From assembly GCA_965153355.1 (NCBI GenBank), contig OZ231127.1:51646001-51710000 (forward strand): 64,000 nucleotides of DNA. Reading direction: 5' to 3'. Made by a program: the position numbers and the translations under genes. Source of the DNA: Flaccisagitta enflata. Its lineage: Eukaryota; Chaetognatha; Sagittoidea; Aphragmophora. Shown here piece by piece: positions 30,469 to 41,124 of the stretch. The number at the start of each line of letters is the position of its first letter. Position 1 is the stretch's first letter. The notes beneath the pieces are model-generated. The model was not told the DNA's origin, ran no database searches, and saw only the letters and a list, made by a program, of their open reading frames with translations.

Positions 30469-30728
30469 GTGGCGCGTTTTATGCTTCCTACACGAGCCGA
30501 GTGAGGGGACACTTCTTTCATTTTCATTCGCTACGCAGTTGCTCGAGAACCACCACCCGCGGAAGAGGAGGAGGAGGTGGTGGTAAAAGCAGTGATGTCG
30601 GAAGTGGTGGAAGCAGTTGCGGCGACGTTGGTGGTGACGATGGTGATGTAATCGACAAGGAAAAAAGATTCAGTGACGTAACTCACGTGGCTTCCAAAAC
30701 CACTGTCACCAACGGCGCGGTGGTGTGA
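30469..30728 (+). CDS. Terminal exon of an unidentified protein
   Basis: A strong acceptor (tttgtttcccttgcag) precedes an exon with 86 sense-plus-stop codons in one frame, starting after two bases that complete a phase-1 codon. It begins GAFYASYTSRVRG, passes through a Gly-rich stretch (RGRGGGGGGKSSDVGSGG), then an acidic segment and the C-terminus TTVTNGAVV. The short hydrophobic C-terminus would suit a PDZ ligand, but that is inference. No upstream exon in the same gene could be assigned. The segment is GC-richer than its surroundings. Confidence 0.5.
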
Positions 30729-30812
30729 GCTCGGCGTAACGCACATATCTCAGAATTAGAAAACACTGCCTGAGTGGAAAAATATTTAGAAAGAGAGAAA
30801 AAAAAGAACAAA

Positions 30813-31048
30813 CTATGTCGGTCGGTTGGTCGATCGGTCAGTCAATCGGTCGGTCGGTCAGTTGGACGGTCGGTCGGTCCGTTAGTTGGTTGGTCGGTCC
30901 GTCGGTTAGTTGGTTGGTCGGTTGGTCCCCTTTTTACTTTTCGGTGTTTTTGAGCATACAGCTCCTGTCCAGATGCCCTAGTGACCCCCTCCAGCACTGC
31001 TCCTGCCCACCCGCACGCGACTAGGGTAGCCGTGTATCCGGCCTTGTT
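30813..31048 (-). mobile_element. Dispersed hairpin element, GTCGC subfamily, hairpin end lost
   Basis: The minus-strand head AACAAGGCCGGATACACGGC with box AGTCGCGTGCGGGT is intact. A long GACC/GACT array fills 30813-30930. The terminal hairpin and TAAAAA are not recognisable. Confidence 0.75.
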
Positions 31049-32138
31049 TTTGCGCAGATGTCAAGAACACCTCTGCCTCGATGTTCTAAGTACAAAATCG
31101 ATTCCTGTCGCATGTACACATTTTTGTCAGTAGTGCATGAAACTAGTCGCGCTCATCAGTTTTAGGCTGTTTTCCTTCTTGTTTAATTTTGGATTTTTTT
31201 TTTTTTTGTAATATTACAATCTGAAACGTTCAACTAACTCGTTATATCTCCAGTAGCAGTCATTAGTGCGAAAATCACACCCCTGTAAATGTTTAATTTT
31301 GATAGTTCTATGAAAAGAAAGGGGCAAGGCGCCACAAAACCACGAAGCTGTGTTTAATATGATTATGACCCACTGATTGTTTGTTCGCTTTTTTATTGCA
31401 GCCTATTTGCATTTTTTGTTTGTCTAAGAATGCAGCCGATGTGCATTTGTTTGTTTCCCAATGCAGCCAATGTGTATTTGTTTGTTTGTTAATGCAGCTG
31501 ATGTGATGTATTTGCGTCTTTTTTCTTTGTCTTTGGCTTTGGCAAAGATCTGTGCAGTATTCTCTGGATATAAAGTCATGATTACCTATCTTCGATTGAC
31601 CATATTGTAATTCTATTTACTAATTTAGGCTTCATGTACATCTAGTACTCACTGTACATAAAAACCGCAAAGATTATGATCAACAACCGAAAATGCCTGT
31701 AGCATTAAAAAACATCACGGAAAGGACTATTTTGTTTTCAAATTGTAGGGTTTTTCTGCTAAGACAAGAAATTAATGTTAGATCACAGTAATTCAGATTG
31801 CATGAAAGTGAAATTGGTATATACCTCGTTATGTCTAATCTAAATGGGTTTTGGGCTTAAGGCAATATTTTCTGTTAAACCTAGCTACACCTTCCATTTG
31901 TAGTTGTAAACTTGCTCACACAGCGTGAAATAGAGAAAAAAGAGAAATCATAGTTGTTTCTTATCAAGTTATAGTGATGCAGCTTTAATGTGAGTCATAC
32001 CAGAGCTCCAGTTATTCATTCACAACTTCGAACAGCTACTTCCTCAGTCGATAGTTTGAAATGTTGATCAAATTATCATTATTACTGTTTAGACACAAAC
32101 TACACATATAAGTCGTTCTTCTTATTGATCTTTTTTTT
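31049..32138. other. No gene recognised
   Basis: The word aatgcagc(c/t)gatgtg...atttg repeats loosely at 31390-31515. The rest is AT-rich. It separates two convergent genes. Confidence 0.5.
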
Positions 32139-32228
32139 TTAAACCAACCAGCTTCGTTTCGGCGTCGTCGTCTTCTTCATGATGGTTTCCGCCGTGTTGC
32201 TCTCTCCAATCTGCGACTTGCCCTTGAC
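32139..32228 (-). CDS. RHIM-like adaptor candidate, terminal exon
   Basis: Acceptor cgtttgtatgacag leads in phase 0 into 29 codons and a stop: VKGKSQIGESNTAETIMKKT, then a basic Thr/Lys/Arg tail ending SWLV. The phase matches the donor of the upstream exon. The protein word completed across the junction repeats one found earlier in that exon, which independently supports the join. The core S-Q-I-G-E-S-N resembles the RHIM signature (hydrophobic-Q-hydrophobic-G-x-x-N). RHIMs form signalling amyloids in necroptosis and innate-immune adaptors. Assignment to RHIM is inference from a short motif. Confidence 0.7.
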   Translation of the reverse strand, partial: VKGKSQIGESNTAETIMKKTTTPKRSWLV

Positions 32229-32680
32229 CTGTCATACAAACGATTGATTGATAGTGATGACGTCACAATATTAAAATCTAGATGCGTCATCCGCAGTGAT
32301 CCGCCGTGATATTTGAAGAGGCGTAACGGAATTATCAACGGACCGACATACCGACAGACCCTTTTATAGATACGTATCACACATCCTATAGACTCCTGCT
32401 GAAAAAAAATCATTGAAAACAGTCTCTCTCTCTTTCTCTCTCTCTCTCTCTTTCTTCTTCTTCTTCTTCATCGTGTCCTTTCTTCTTCTTTAGCTGTCTT
32501 CTTCTTCTTCTTTCTTCTTCTTTCTTTCTTCTTTCTTCTTCTTCTTCTTCTTCTTCTTCTTCTTCTACTTCCTTCTTCTTTTCTTATCGTCGTCTTTTTC
32601 TTCGTCGTCTTCTTCTTCTTCGTCGTCTCTTCACTGTCGTCTTCACCTTCTTATTCTTCTTCTGCCTTCGTCCTTCTCCT

Positions 32681-32756
<76 letters not shown>

Positions 32757-32763
32757 CGATTAC
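32229..32763 (-). other. Intron rich in (GA)n and (GAA)n
   Basis: Runs from donor acg|gtaatcgg to the acceptor at 32229. (GA)n at 32698-32752 starts almost at the donor, followed by GAC/GAA trinucleotide arrays (32450-32640). These produce a spurious Arg/Glu-rich extension if the exon is read through. Confidence 0.75.
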
Positions 32764-32975
32764 CGTGACGTTGATATTTGTCTGTGACGTTGAAGGCTTT
32801 TTCGCTGCATCGATCTCTCTTTCATTGAAAGATCCTTCGATAATGGTTTTTGCTTTGTTCGCCTTCTCAATTTTGGACTCGCCGTCTACTGTGAAATTGA
32901 TGTTGCCGCCGGTAGATCGCGCCTGCTTAGGCGGCGTTGCCTCAGTTTCCTCGGTGTCTTGGTCATCAGCGGGAT
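32764..32975 (-). CDS. RHIM-like adaptor candidate, linker and first motif exon
   Basis: A 212-bp exon entered by acceptor ttctttctgatag in phase 1 (its first two bases complete a codon begun by the 33972-34289 exon) and left by donor ACG|gtaatc in phase 0. It encodes an acidic, Pro-containing linker (DPADDQDTEETEATPPKQAR), then motif copy 1 (NINFTVDGESKIEKANKAKT), a spacer, and the start of copy 2 (TNINVT), which continues in the terminal exon. The two copies share 12 of 21 positions. Copy 1 has K-I-E where copy 2 has Q-I-G, so only copy 2 carries the canonical RHIM-like core. Confidence 0.75.
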
Positions 32976-33059
32976 CTATCAGAAAGAATGAAACTCCATT
33001 TATCCACTCGGACATTTTATGAAAATTGGGACAATTTCCCACGCTATACATAAACTGAT

Positions 33060-33600
33060 ATTAATGGAAGAGGCCCATGTGAATCCTCCCGGACTAGTTG
33101 ATACGTGCAGCACTCCTTGTTTTCCATAAAACAGAATCTGAAAAACATTTTCCCTCAATCAAGCCCAAAAGTAGTACAGACGGGACCCTAATAAGAGCGG
33201 AGGAGGGACCCAAATCTTTACAGCTTATATGGCTCAAGCATTCTTCTCACTTGCTATGGCGGTTTACACCTTAGGTGGATACAATTGGCACCACTGTGGC
33301 AATTTTTGAATTTCCACCTAGAACACCCTAAGATTTCTCCAAATGAAAAAAAATCGAGCAATTTTTTCTTCAATTTTGACAATTTGGGGGTGTCCTAGCC
33401 TCCACAGCAGGTGAGAAATTTGTTTGCACCATATAAGCTGTAGGGGGTAGTGCTAAACCTTTGGGTCCCTCCTCCGCTCTTATTAGGGTCCCGTCTGTAA
33501 ATGACGGTTACCCATGTAAACAAAATTGAACAAATTCCCCAAGGGTAACATTGTTAAGTAACCATATCCTCGGGGTTAAGAGGGTAGATCAAGGTCAAGC
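33060..33600. repeat. Interspersed repeat split by a MITE, in the intron
   Basis: Left part (ttttccataaaacagaatct onward) and right part (agggtaacattgttaag) match the unsplit copy at 8228-8465. Both parts lie in the intron between the two upstream exons of the minus-strand gene. Confidence 0.65.
33177..33497. mobile_element. 321-bp MITE with TA target duplication
   Basis: TA at 33175-33176 and 33498-33499. The ~38-bp perfect TIRs begin CAGACGGGACCCTAATAAGA. The first six bases are shared with the element at 3894, suggesting a related family. Confidence 0.92.
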
Positions 33601-33971
33601 TTGATAGTTGATACGACCGCCGGACAAGGCTCTCACACTGAGCTTTACTTGGCTTCAAACAATTCCAGCTACATAGCAAGTTTCTAATTTCTCAAATCGT
33701 GGGCGTGGTCTTTGCGACATCGTTGCTTTTAATATAGATACCGGTGTGTGTCTCGGCGCGGCAGAGTCGAGAGTGCACATGGTGGAAGTGCATATTGGCT
33801 TGAATTCTTATTGACTGCTGTTTAACTCGCTTTTATCTCCTGTCCTTGCTGATTTTACCAACGTTGTCAATTTGTCGTTTTGACGTTGCTTTATACAATT
33901 CTATTCCCATTGAAGAAGTTACCGTTATATATCCTCATTGCATAGCAATGACAGCACTAAATAGCACATAC

Positions 33972-34289
33972 CAGCTTTACGCTTGGACGCTGGAGATTTT
34001 TCGGTTTGAAGGAGATGACGGATGGCCTTCTTTACTACTCGGCGGGTCGGGCCATTCTTGAACTTTTTCTCGATATTCTCGTAGTCTTTCCTTGCTTCGT
34101 CGCCACCGTCTGGGTTCGCCTCGCGTATCATCTCGATATTGGTGAGACCTTCCTCGGCTAGGATATCAGCCGCTTCTTTCGGGACGCCGTGTTGGTGAAA
34201 AACGCTCTGCACGTCAAGTTCAAGCTGGCATTTTTCTCCATAAGGATGCAGGAAATTGGGGAGGGGCGTGACGACATCAAGTTTCGAAG
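33972..34289 (-). CDS. RHIM-like adaptor candidate, SAM-like domain exon
   Basis: A 318-bp exon between acceptor cacggtttgctttgcag and donor AAAGCTG|gtatgt, both near consensus. It is entered with two bases of a split codon and left in phase 1, matching the next exon. The 105 full codons include FLHPYGEKCQLELDVQ, then a helical segment starting FHQHGVPKEAADILAEEGLT and ending GPTRRVVKKAIRHLLQ, then a basic SPASKRKAG tail. The pattern (HGV..EAA..L.EEG....E....., then G-P-x-R-x-x-x-x-x-A-I-x-H-L) resembles a SAM domain of about 65 residues. Death-fold domains are the alternative. The combination of a protein-interaction domain and C-terminal amyloid-like motifs suggests a signalling adaptor. 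Confidence 0.72.
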
Positions 34290-35700
34290 CTGCAAAGCAA
34301 ACCGTGTACGGCGTTTACCTTGGGTAAGTAAGGCTTGATTTTAGATGCGATTTTCCGACCGAGTAACTAAGTGATTGGGAAAGTACATGTATCAAGCGAT
34401 ACTAAACAAAGTTTTCATTTAATGGATCAATGGCGAAATCAGCGCTACTTAGAAACAGTTAACATGGACCACCCTCTCCATACTGGTTTAGCTAGATGGC
34501 TTTCAGAGGCTCCTCAAAGTGATAGTCTTTAAATTTATTCAATACAGTGAAAAAGTTGATAACTGCAATTTTTTTCTAATTTTTTTTTTTGCTTTTAACT
34601 CGTTAACGGTTGATCGTAGAGTAAAAAAGACCTCATTTTTGGCCCCCTTTATCAAACTCCACTCACATTGAGGGTTAATCACTAACAAAATTTCAATACA
34701 AAAAAATCACATTTTAACTAAATAACTTATTTTAACTATTCTGCCCTGTGTTGTTTCTAATCATTTGACCTATATGTATCTCACAACAGTCCTTCTTCTC
34801 AATACTGCCCCTTGCAATTTTGTCATCAACATATCATCCCAAATCTAGAATCTTATTCTAAAAAAATTGATAGAGAGCAGACTATCACTTTCTGAAGAAG
34901 TTTTTCCCTTTTTTTTCTTAGATGTTCTACTTCGCAAAATGATAGCAATCTGTAAAAGGTGGGACCGACATTGAAATTTTGTAGTGATCTGGTCGCTGAA
35001 TTGGCTTACTAAGTGATAAAAAGAATTATGCCTGGCCTTGTGTGGAATTTAAGTAATTCAAAAGTTGTATCAAGCTTTTTGAACCTGATCGCCTCTCATG
35101 ATTATCAGCGACAGTCGACGATGGCGAGTTTGTTTCTTCATTCTTTTTAAATGCCGCGTATTTCCTTTCTTCAGCCTCTGTGAAATTGAATGGAGAATAG
35201 AAAGCACAATGAATGGCCTGACTTCCCTGGTAGCTTAGTCATGAAAAGGAGCCCAAGGGGCAGGGATTTTGGAAAACGTGTTCAATGAGTTTGTAACGGG
35301 TTTTACATTAAAACCGAAAAAGTACCAATTTCCTCTAAATTTCTTTATGCAGTACAGGAAGATCGCCACTCATTTTCGTATGACCTGATAGTACCTTTCT
35401 ACTAGTTGGAAAAAAGTCGAATTACGTAATTCGACTGTTTGAAACGCAGGGAGAAATAAAGTTTTTTTGTTTGCGGCAATTTTTGAAAGTTGTGCAGTTG
35501 GCTGATGATACATTTTTTGATATCATAGCCAAGAAAGAGCTTATTTTTCTCGTTCAAATGGTGCCAACTAGAGGCCTCTATGATCATTAGTTTTAGCGTT
35601 ATGAATTTTTGAATCTTTTTTTTATTTTTCGCATTATGAAAATTATTTATTGATCCTATTTTTTTTCGTCTTAACAATAGGGAAGAGTAAACATGTTACA
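34290..35700. other. AT-rich DNA upstream of the SAM-like exon
   Basis: Apart from the tentative exon at 35085-35177, nothing coding is visible. Start codon and promoter of the minus-strand gene were not found. Confidence 0.45.
35085..35177 (-). CDS. Possible upstream exon of the RHIM-like adaptor candidate
   Basis: A 93-bp segment preceded on the minus strand by caatttcacag. Read with two leading bases it encodes AEERKYAAFKKNEETNSPSS then TVADNHERRS, and it ends in phase 1 as the SAM-like exon requires. The donor (CAG|gttcaa) is weak, and a second frame is also open, so this is tentative. Confidence 0.35.
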
Positions 35701-35747
35701 CAATTGACCCTGACCTTTATGACGCTAGCATTGATATTTTATTCTGC

Positions 35748-35859
35748 TTAAGAGAGAGAGAGAGTATAGAGATGTAGAGAGAGCGAGAGAGAGAGAGAGA
35801 GAGAGAAAGAGAGGGGAGAGAGAGACAGGGAGAGAGAGGGAGAGGTTATATATACAAGA

Positions 35860-35899
<40 letters not shown>

Positions 35900-35940
35900 T
35901 ATGACATAGCAGAGAGAGAGATAGACAGAGACAGAGACAG

Positions 35941-35993
<53 letters not shown>
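35748..35993. repeat. Compound low-complexity tract (GA)n, (TA)n, (AC)n
   Basis: GA-rich 35752-35845, TA units 35860-35896, GA/GACA 35910-35940, AC units 35945-35991. Confidence 0.9.
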
Positions 35994-35994
<1 letters not shown>

Positions 35995-36295
35995 ACTACA
36001 AAATCTTTGATGGGACATGAAGTTCTGTGCCTTATAGACGGGCATGCCTGATTAGCGTTGCCGATCTAGAATAGATTGTGTATAAAAAAAAAAAAATCAC
36101 CGAAGTGGCACCATGGTTCCCGCCATTGAGATGAGGGGGCCTAAGAGCCTATTATTCTGCCACTGCTGTCCTAATAGATGGTGCACTTTTGTTAAGAAAA
36201 AACTGAGTTTATCGGTCATAAGAAACAATGCTAGGTACACCACAGCTACATCCCCTGCCTAAAAACTGCCTCAATTTGTGTAAAAACCAAACCAG

Positions 36296-36375
36296 ACATG
36301 AAATTGGAGTATCCATTGGCACAGTGTTGTCAGTGTTGTCAGTGTTGGCACAGTGTTGGCAGAGTGTTGTCAGGA
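36296..36375 (+). repeat. (CAGTGTTG)-type minisatellite
   Basis: Five to six imperfect copies of 'cagtgttgt' / 'cagtgttggca'. The 137-codon minus-strand frame across it is the shadow of this array. Confidence 0.7.
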
Positions 36376-36704
36376 AATGGCCGAGACCAGAAAGGCATTC
36401 CAACCATCTTTGAGAATGAGAAAAAAAATGTGGAACTTCTTGAATATATCTTAGATTTATTTTTTTTTTATCGAGTGTAAAGTAAATGTTTCGATTTTTT
36501 TTCTTTGGATACTTTGGTGTGTCTGTTCCTCGCCTGTACATAAACTTGCATATAGACAGGTGAAGTTTCCAACATTCTTTGAAACAGATTCTCCTCAAAA
36601 AAATCAGTTTTTTCCCCTCCACACATCGCTTTTTCTCGTGAACTTGGCATTTGAAGTTGAAAATATAGGCAAGAAGAGAAAGTAAAGTAGAACGAGCTTG
36701 AGAG

Positions 36705-36759
36705 AGCGGGAGAGAAGGATAGAGAGCAGGAGAGCGAAAGAGAGAGAGAAAGAGAGAGC

Positions 36760-36803
<44 letters not shown>
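36705..36803 (+). repeat. Purine tract ending in (GA)n
   Basis: Mixed GAGC/GAGA units from 36705, pure GA at 36765-36803. Confidence 0.85.
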
Positions 36804-36808
<5 letters not shown>

Positions 36809-36959
36809 CTTGTGAGAAAATCAACTTTTGTATTAGATTTTAATTGAAAGGAGGTAACAAAAAAAGAATGAAAAAGTAAAGATAGAAGTTTTTGGACAGG
36901 ACTTTTGGAGTCGGCATTTGCAAATTTCAATTGCTATTCGGTATTTACCCTTTTCTGTG

Positions 36960-37560
36960 TAATGTTGTTTCTCCTACTTCTCCACCTCTTCCTACTTCAC
37001 CTCTGGCTTTCCTACTCTTTCCTAAGATCCTCACATACGCTCACCTACCCGCAAACCACTCTGGTCCATCCTCATCCACCCTTCCCTACCCTAATCTACC
37101 CTCAAGACACTGCGGCCCATCCTCAACCATCCTCACTCACTCTCTCTCATCCTCACTCACTCTCTCTCATCCTCACTCACTCTTCCTCGTCCTTACTCAC
37201 TCTCTCTCATCCTCACTGACTTTCATCCACCCTTACCCACTATCTCTCCCTCAGCCACTCACCCTCACCCTCAACCACTCACCCACCCTCGTCCACCCTC
37301 ACCCACTCTCAACCACTTTCTCTCATCCTCTCCCACTTTCATCTACCCTCATCCATCCTCATCCACTCTCACCCACTTTCAACCACTCTCTCTCATCTAC
37401 CCTCATCCATCCTCATCCACTCTCACCCACTTTCAACCACTCTCTCTCTCTCACCCTCATCCACTCTCACCCACTCTCAACCTCTCTCTCTCTCTCACCC
37501 TCATCCACTCTAGTCCACCTTTACCCACCATAACCCACCCTCATCCGCCCCCACTCACCC
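36960..37560 (+). repeat. C/T-rich minisatellite of cactc and catcc words
   Basis: Imperfect units such as ctcatccactctcaccca. Two adjacent ~57-bp units at 37350-37460 are nearly identical. The 213-codon frame (Ser, His, Pro, Leu) reads only this array. Confidence 0.85.
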
Positions 37561-39310
37561 TGATTTTTCGTTTACCTGAAATCTGCGCGATTGCGCCTTC
37601 TCCTCCTCATTCCGTCGATTCCCATTCATTTGCCTCTTTGGGGTTTTACTTTTTCCTTTTTTTTCGTCTTTTTTTTTATTTTCTTTTCTCTTCTTTGAAA
37701 ATTTTCTCTTTCTTTTATTTTTCAAGTCGAAATTCTTTTTATTATTCTTATCCTCTCAAAAATTATTTGTGTGTTTTTCCTCTTGATCTTTTTAAGGCTT
37801 CTTTTCTTCTTTTTTTTTTATTTCAATATTTAGAATGAAGTCGTAGCGGAGCTGCCAAGGCGTGGAGGCTGTGTATGAGACCTGATGGAGAGAGAAAGAG
37901 AGAGATTAATAAATATTATCAAATTTGCAATGAATACATTTCGTAATCGAGTCGAAATACATCGAATGTATTAGACCAAGAAATGACTCCAACTAGAGCC
38001 GAAGTCAGGATTAAGCAATCACCCAGAATACAAAAAGGGTGCAACCACACTTTGCTAGTCCAATTGGATCCTTAAAGTTGGACATTATCTCTGAAATTTT
38101 GCAAATTTTGCACTTGCGAAGGATCGCACTTATAAGGGAGAAAAAGGTACTCCACGTAGATCGGTTAGGTTGTTTGGTTTACAAAAAAAACTTATCTTTG
38201 ATATAGCATGGCCCACAATGTTTACAACAAATTTTGAAAAATGTATGTGCAATGACAGAATAGGCGTCACTTTAGTTATCGAGTGGAAATGACAGATGTT
38301 AAGGTACAAAGTTAGGCAGACAAACCAAGACTCGGAAAGACGCCAGGAGAGTATGTTGACAGTAAGCCAAGCAAAGTGATGGACAGACAGACTAAATCGT
38401 TCGACCATCAGACGGACAGAATGGAAAATGACAGGCCCTTAGCAAGGATAGAAGTGGCTAGAAAAACCGATGACTGGATTAACCGAGAGGCAAACTCAAA
38501 CAACGAAGATGACAACTTAAAAAAAATATCGAAGGAGAGATTCATCGGGGAAAACGTACAGAAAAGGTTGGCAAGGTACGGGTCAGATCGCCTAAATGTC
38601 GGAGGAACGTAAACAAATGCTCCAAAAATGACTAAATGCCTTCAAATCCAATCTTTTTTATTTTATATTTTTTTTGCTGCCGGTTTGCCAGAGGGGAAAT
38701 ACGTCTGTCTGTCTACACGCTTTTACAAACTGCAGCTATTACTCAATTACTCACAAGGCTTTTTTAGTCACATGTATGCCACCAATCAGTCTGTTTGGTG
38801 ATCGGTCGGTGACCCTCAGTCTGATGCAAACAAAAATCCGAAGGAAATTCACCGCCTTTGCCTGTCCTTTCATCCGTCCGTTTAACCTTTCAACCGTCTG
38901 TCCGTTCATCTAGCAGCTTGACTATAAGTCATCTCTGACGGGTGAAATGAATGTATCTGACAATGATTGTCAATGACTGATATTTTGACGATGATTGTGT
39001 CTGTGAAAAATGTGGAGAAGCATGAAAGCGTCCAAGATTTATTTCAGTCGGACATGATCACTTTCTCCATCAGAAATGAAAAATATCCATAAATAGACAC
39101 GTGCATGTCGTAAGAAACTTGACATTGAACGGACTTATCATACTTGATTGACTTTTACTGCATTTCCAATCAATCTGGGGTGTAGTACAGAAATGCAGAA
39201 ATAATTTTTACTACACGATAGCATGGCAGCCTCGGCGGCGAAAGTTTCAAAGAGAAACACTTACTCAGTGGATTAACGCGATTTTTGCGTTTGCAAAGCT
39301 ACTACATGTA
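37561..39310. other. No gene recognised
   Basis: T-rich 37630-37830, then mixed DNA. A CAGAC/GGACAG-rich patch at 38378-38420 may be a decayed array. The open frames here (38130-38913) have no recognisable domain or splice context. Confidence 0.45.
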
Positions 39311-39633
39311 CACAGTCAGTGGGCAAAACATGATATGTATAAATATATGTATATCACACCATTAGCTTTGATCCAAATTACTGTAGATAAACACAATCTT
39401 GTTTGCAACAACTGGTGGTTGGAATTACAGCCGACTGTAATCTTACAAAATGGGAGCATTACAGCCGGCTGTAATTCAAACAACCAGTTATTGCAAACAA
39501 GATTTTGATCATTACAGCCGGCTGTTTTTTCAACATATGATTGATGCAAACAATATTTTGTTTATAAACAGTAAGTTGGATCAAAGTCAACAGTATGATA
39601 TATATATACCTTTTATGTTTTGCCCGTTAACTG
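39311..39633. mobile_element. 323-bp fold-back MITE with repeated 18-bp palindrome
   Basis: TA at 39309-39310 and 39634-39635. Termini CAGTCAGTGGGCAAAACAT and ATGTTTTGCCCGTTAACTG are inverted. The perfect palindrome ATTACAGCCGGCTGTAAT is at 39458-39475, a one-mismatch copy at 39424-39441 and a 15-base partial copy at 39511-39525. The inner arms (acaatcttgtttgcaacaac with its complement) also pair. Confidence 0.85.
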
Positions 39634-40271
39634 TACTTATGAGAAGCCGTCGCGCAGAAAATAGATGGTCGTCGTCGGTGTAAAAATAGAACTACTCCAC
39701 CGCAGGCATAAGGCGCATTTGACAATGATCGATGAACGTCCGTCTATCTCGGCTAACGCGTTAAGCGACTGCTTAGGGTCAATTGATCCTGTTTCTCGTG
39801 CCATGACAAAAGGCACAACACAACTCCTGGAGGCGAAGCCCTACCCGCAACACTTTACGTAACCTAATCGATTCAGTGGCATAGGACGCCAAAATTAAAA
39901 GGGACATCAGATTCCAGTCTGTGTCTCAAGAAAATGCGTATCCCAGCCAATCGCAATTTGCATACATGTATACAGAAACAAAAAAAGTTTTTTTTTGCCA
40001 CAAACACTTGTTTTCCAATAATCAAAGCCTTTGACAAAGGTTACAATTTCCAATATTTGAAAAATAAACTGTCACATATTATCATTTTTTCCTCTTTTCT
40101 TCACTTTCTAATAATAGTGTTTAACATCACTGACCCTGACGTCCCTGATGTCCCTTCCCAAACGACGCTGCCGATCGTTAAAACATGAGCTTTTTTGTTG
40201 CCCTCTTGATTGACTACCTTCATGGAACGACGCCACAGGCAGAGTACTTTGCGTCAAGTGCTCAATCGGAA
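39634..40271. other. No gene recognised
   Basis: Mixed composition. The 65-codon frame at 39665-39862 has no recognised domain. Confidence 0.45.
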
Positions 40272-40381
40272 AACAAGGCCAAGTGGGCCAATTTGTGCGC
40301 CATATGGATCGTCAAAGGAATGCGTTACCGACCGACCGACATACACAGCCTCTTATTCATGAGCGTTGGCGCACATAAAAA
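40272..40381 (+). mobile_element. Dispersed hairpin element, GGTGC-related, short
   Basis: AACAAGGCCAAGTGGGCCAA head, GTGCGCCATATGG box, GGATCGTC, ATGCGTTACCGACCGACCGA, TTCATGAGCG, weak hairpin GCGTTGG-CGC, ATAAAAA. At 110 bp it is the shortest complete copy, with only three GACC units. Confidence 0.75.
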
Positions 40382-40409
40382 CTTACGAAAGCTTCCCCTC
40401 AGGCTTGAA

Positions 40410-40823
40410 CAGTCTATGGACAAAACGAGGAGAGTAGATTTTGCTGATCACCGTTATGATGCTTAGGCGTAGTTGATTTTAAAATATAAGTTTGTAATCA
40501 CCTCATAGAAATTTACTGAAGACTGAAAGAATTAACGGAAGAACGATTACTACCTGTAGTAATCGTTCAAAATATAGGTTTGTAATTACCTTGAAAAAAA
40601 TTACTTAGGACTGAAAGAAACCATAAGAAGAATGATTACTACCTGTAGTAATCGTTCTTGCAATAGTTTCTTTCAGTCCTCAGTCATTTTCTATGAGGTA
40701 ATTACAAGCCTACATTTTGAACAATTGCTACAGGTAGTAATTGTTCTTCCGTTAATTCTTTCAGTCATTAGCATCATACAGGTGATCAGCAAAATCTACT
40801 CTCCTCGTTTTGTCCATAGACTG
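40410..40823. mobile_element. 414-bp fold-back element with 4-bp TGAA duplication
   Basis: TGAA at 40406-40409 and 40824-40827. The 43-bp perfect TIRs begin CAGTCTATGGACAAAACGAG. Inside, ATTACTACCTGTAGTAAT occurs twice and a variant once, with repeats of 'ctgaaagaa(t)taac' and 'ggtttgtaattacc' in inverted order. Confidence 0.9.
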
Positions 40824-41049
40824 TGAAGCCGCGCCACGAAAGTGTTACTGCGCCTCGAGAGATAACTCGCGCGTGCCACAGGTGTAAAACTGAGCTAGAC
40901 GCACGGCTCTTTGAAACCATAGAGGCCACAGGGCTACTGCTACGTTTTAAGTTTCAACAACGGAGGTCTTACTTTTATTGCGGCGATAAAAGGAAAGAAA
41001 AATAGTCTGTAAATGTTCTGAATAATTGATGATTTGCTTTTGCTATCAG

Positions 41050-41124
41050 GACCGTTACGCTTCTCTCAAGGAGACGGAGATTTGTTGTCAGAAATCAACC
41101 GCGGCAAAACAGAAAAGGAAACAG
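41050..41124 (+). CDS. Possible 75-bp exon, unidentified
   Basis: Acceptor ttgcttttgctatcag and 25 open codons (DRYASLKETEICCQKSTAAK then QKRKQ) to CAG|gttatt. The donor is weak and no neighbouring exon was found. Confidence 0.2.

Noticed and set aside
36892-37533. 213-codon Ser/His/Pro-rich frame
   Set aside because: It follows a cactc/catcc minisatellite; other frames over the same array are equally open.
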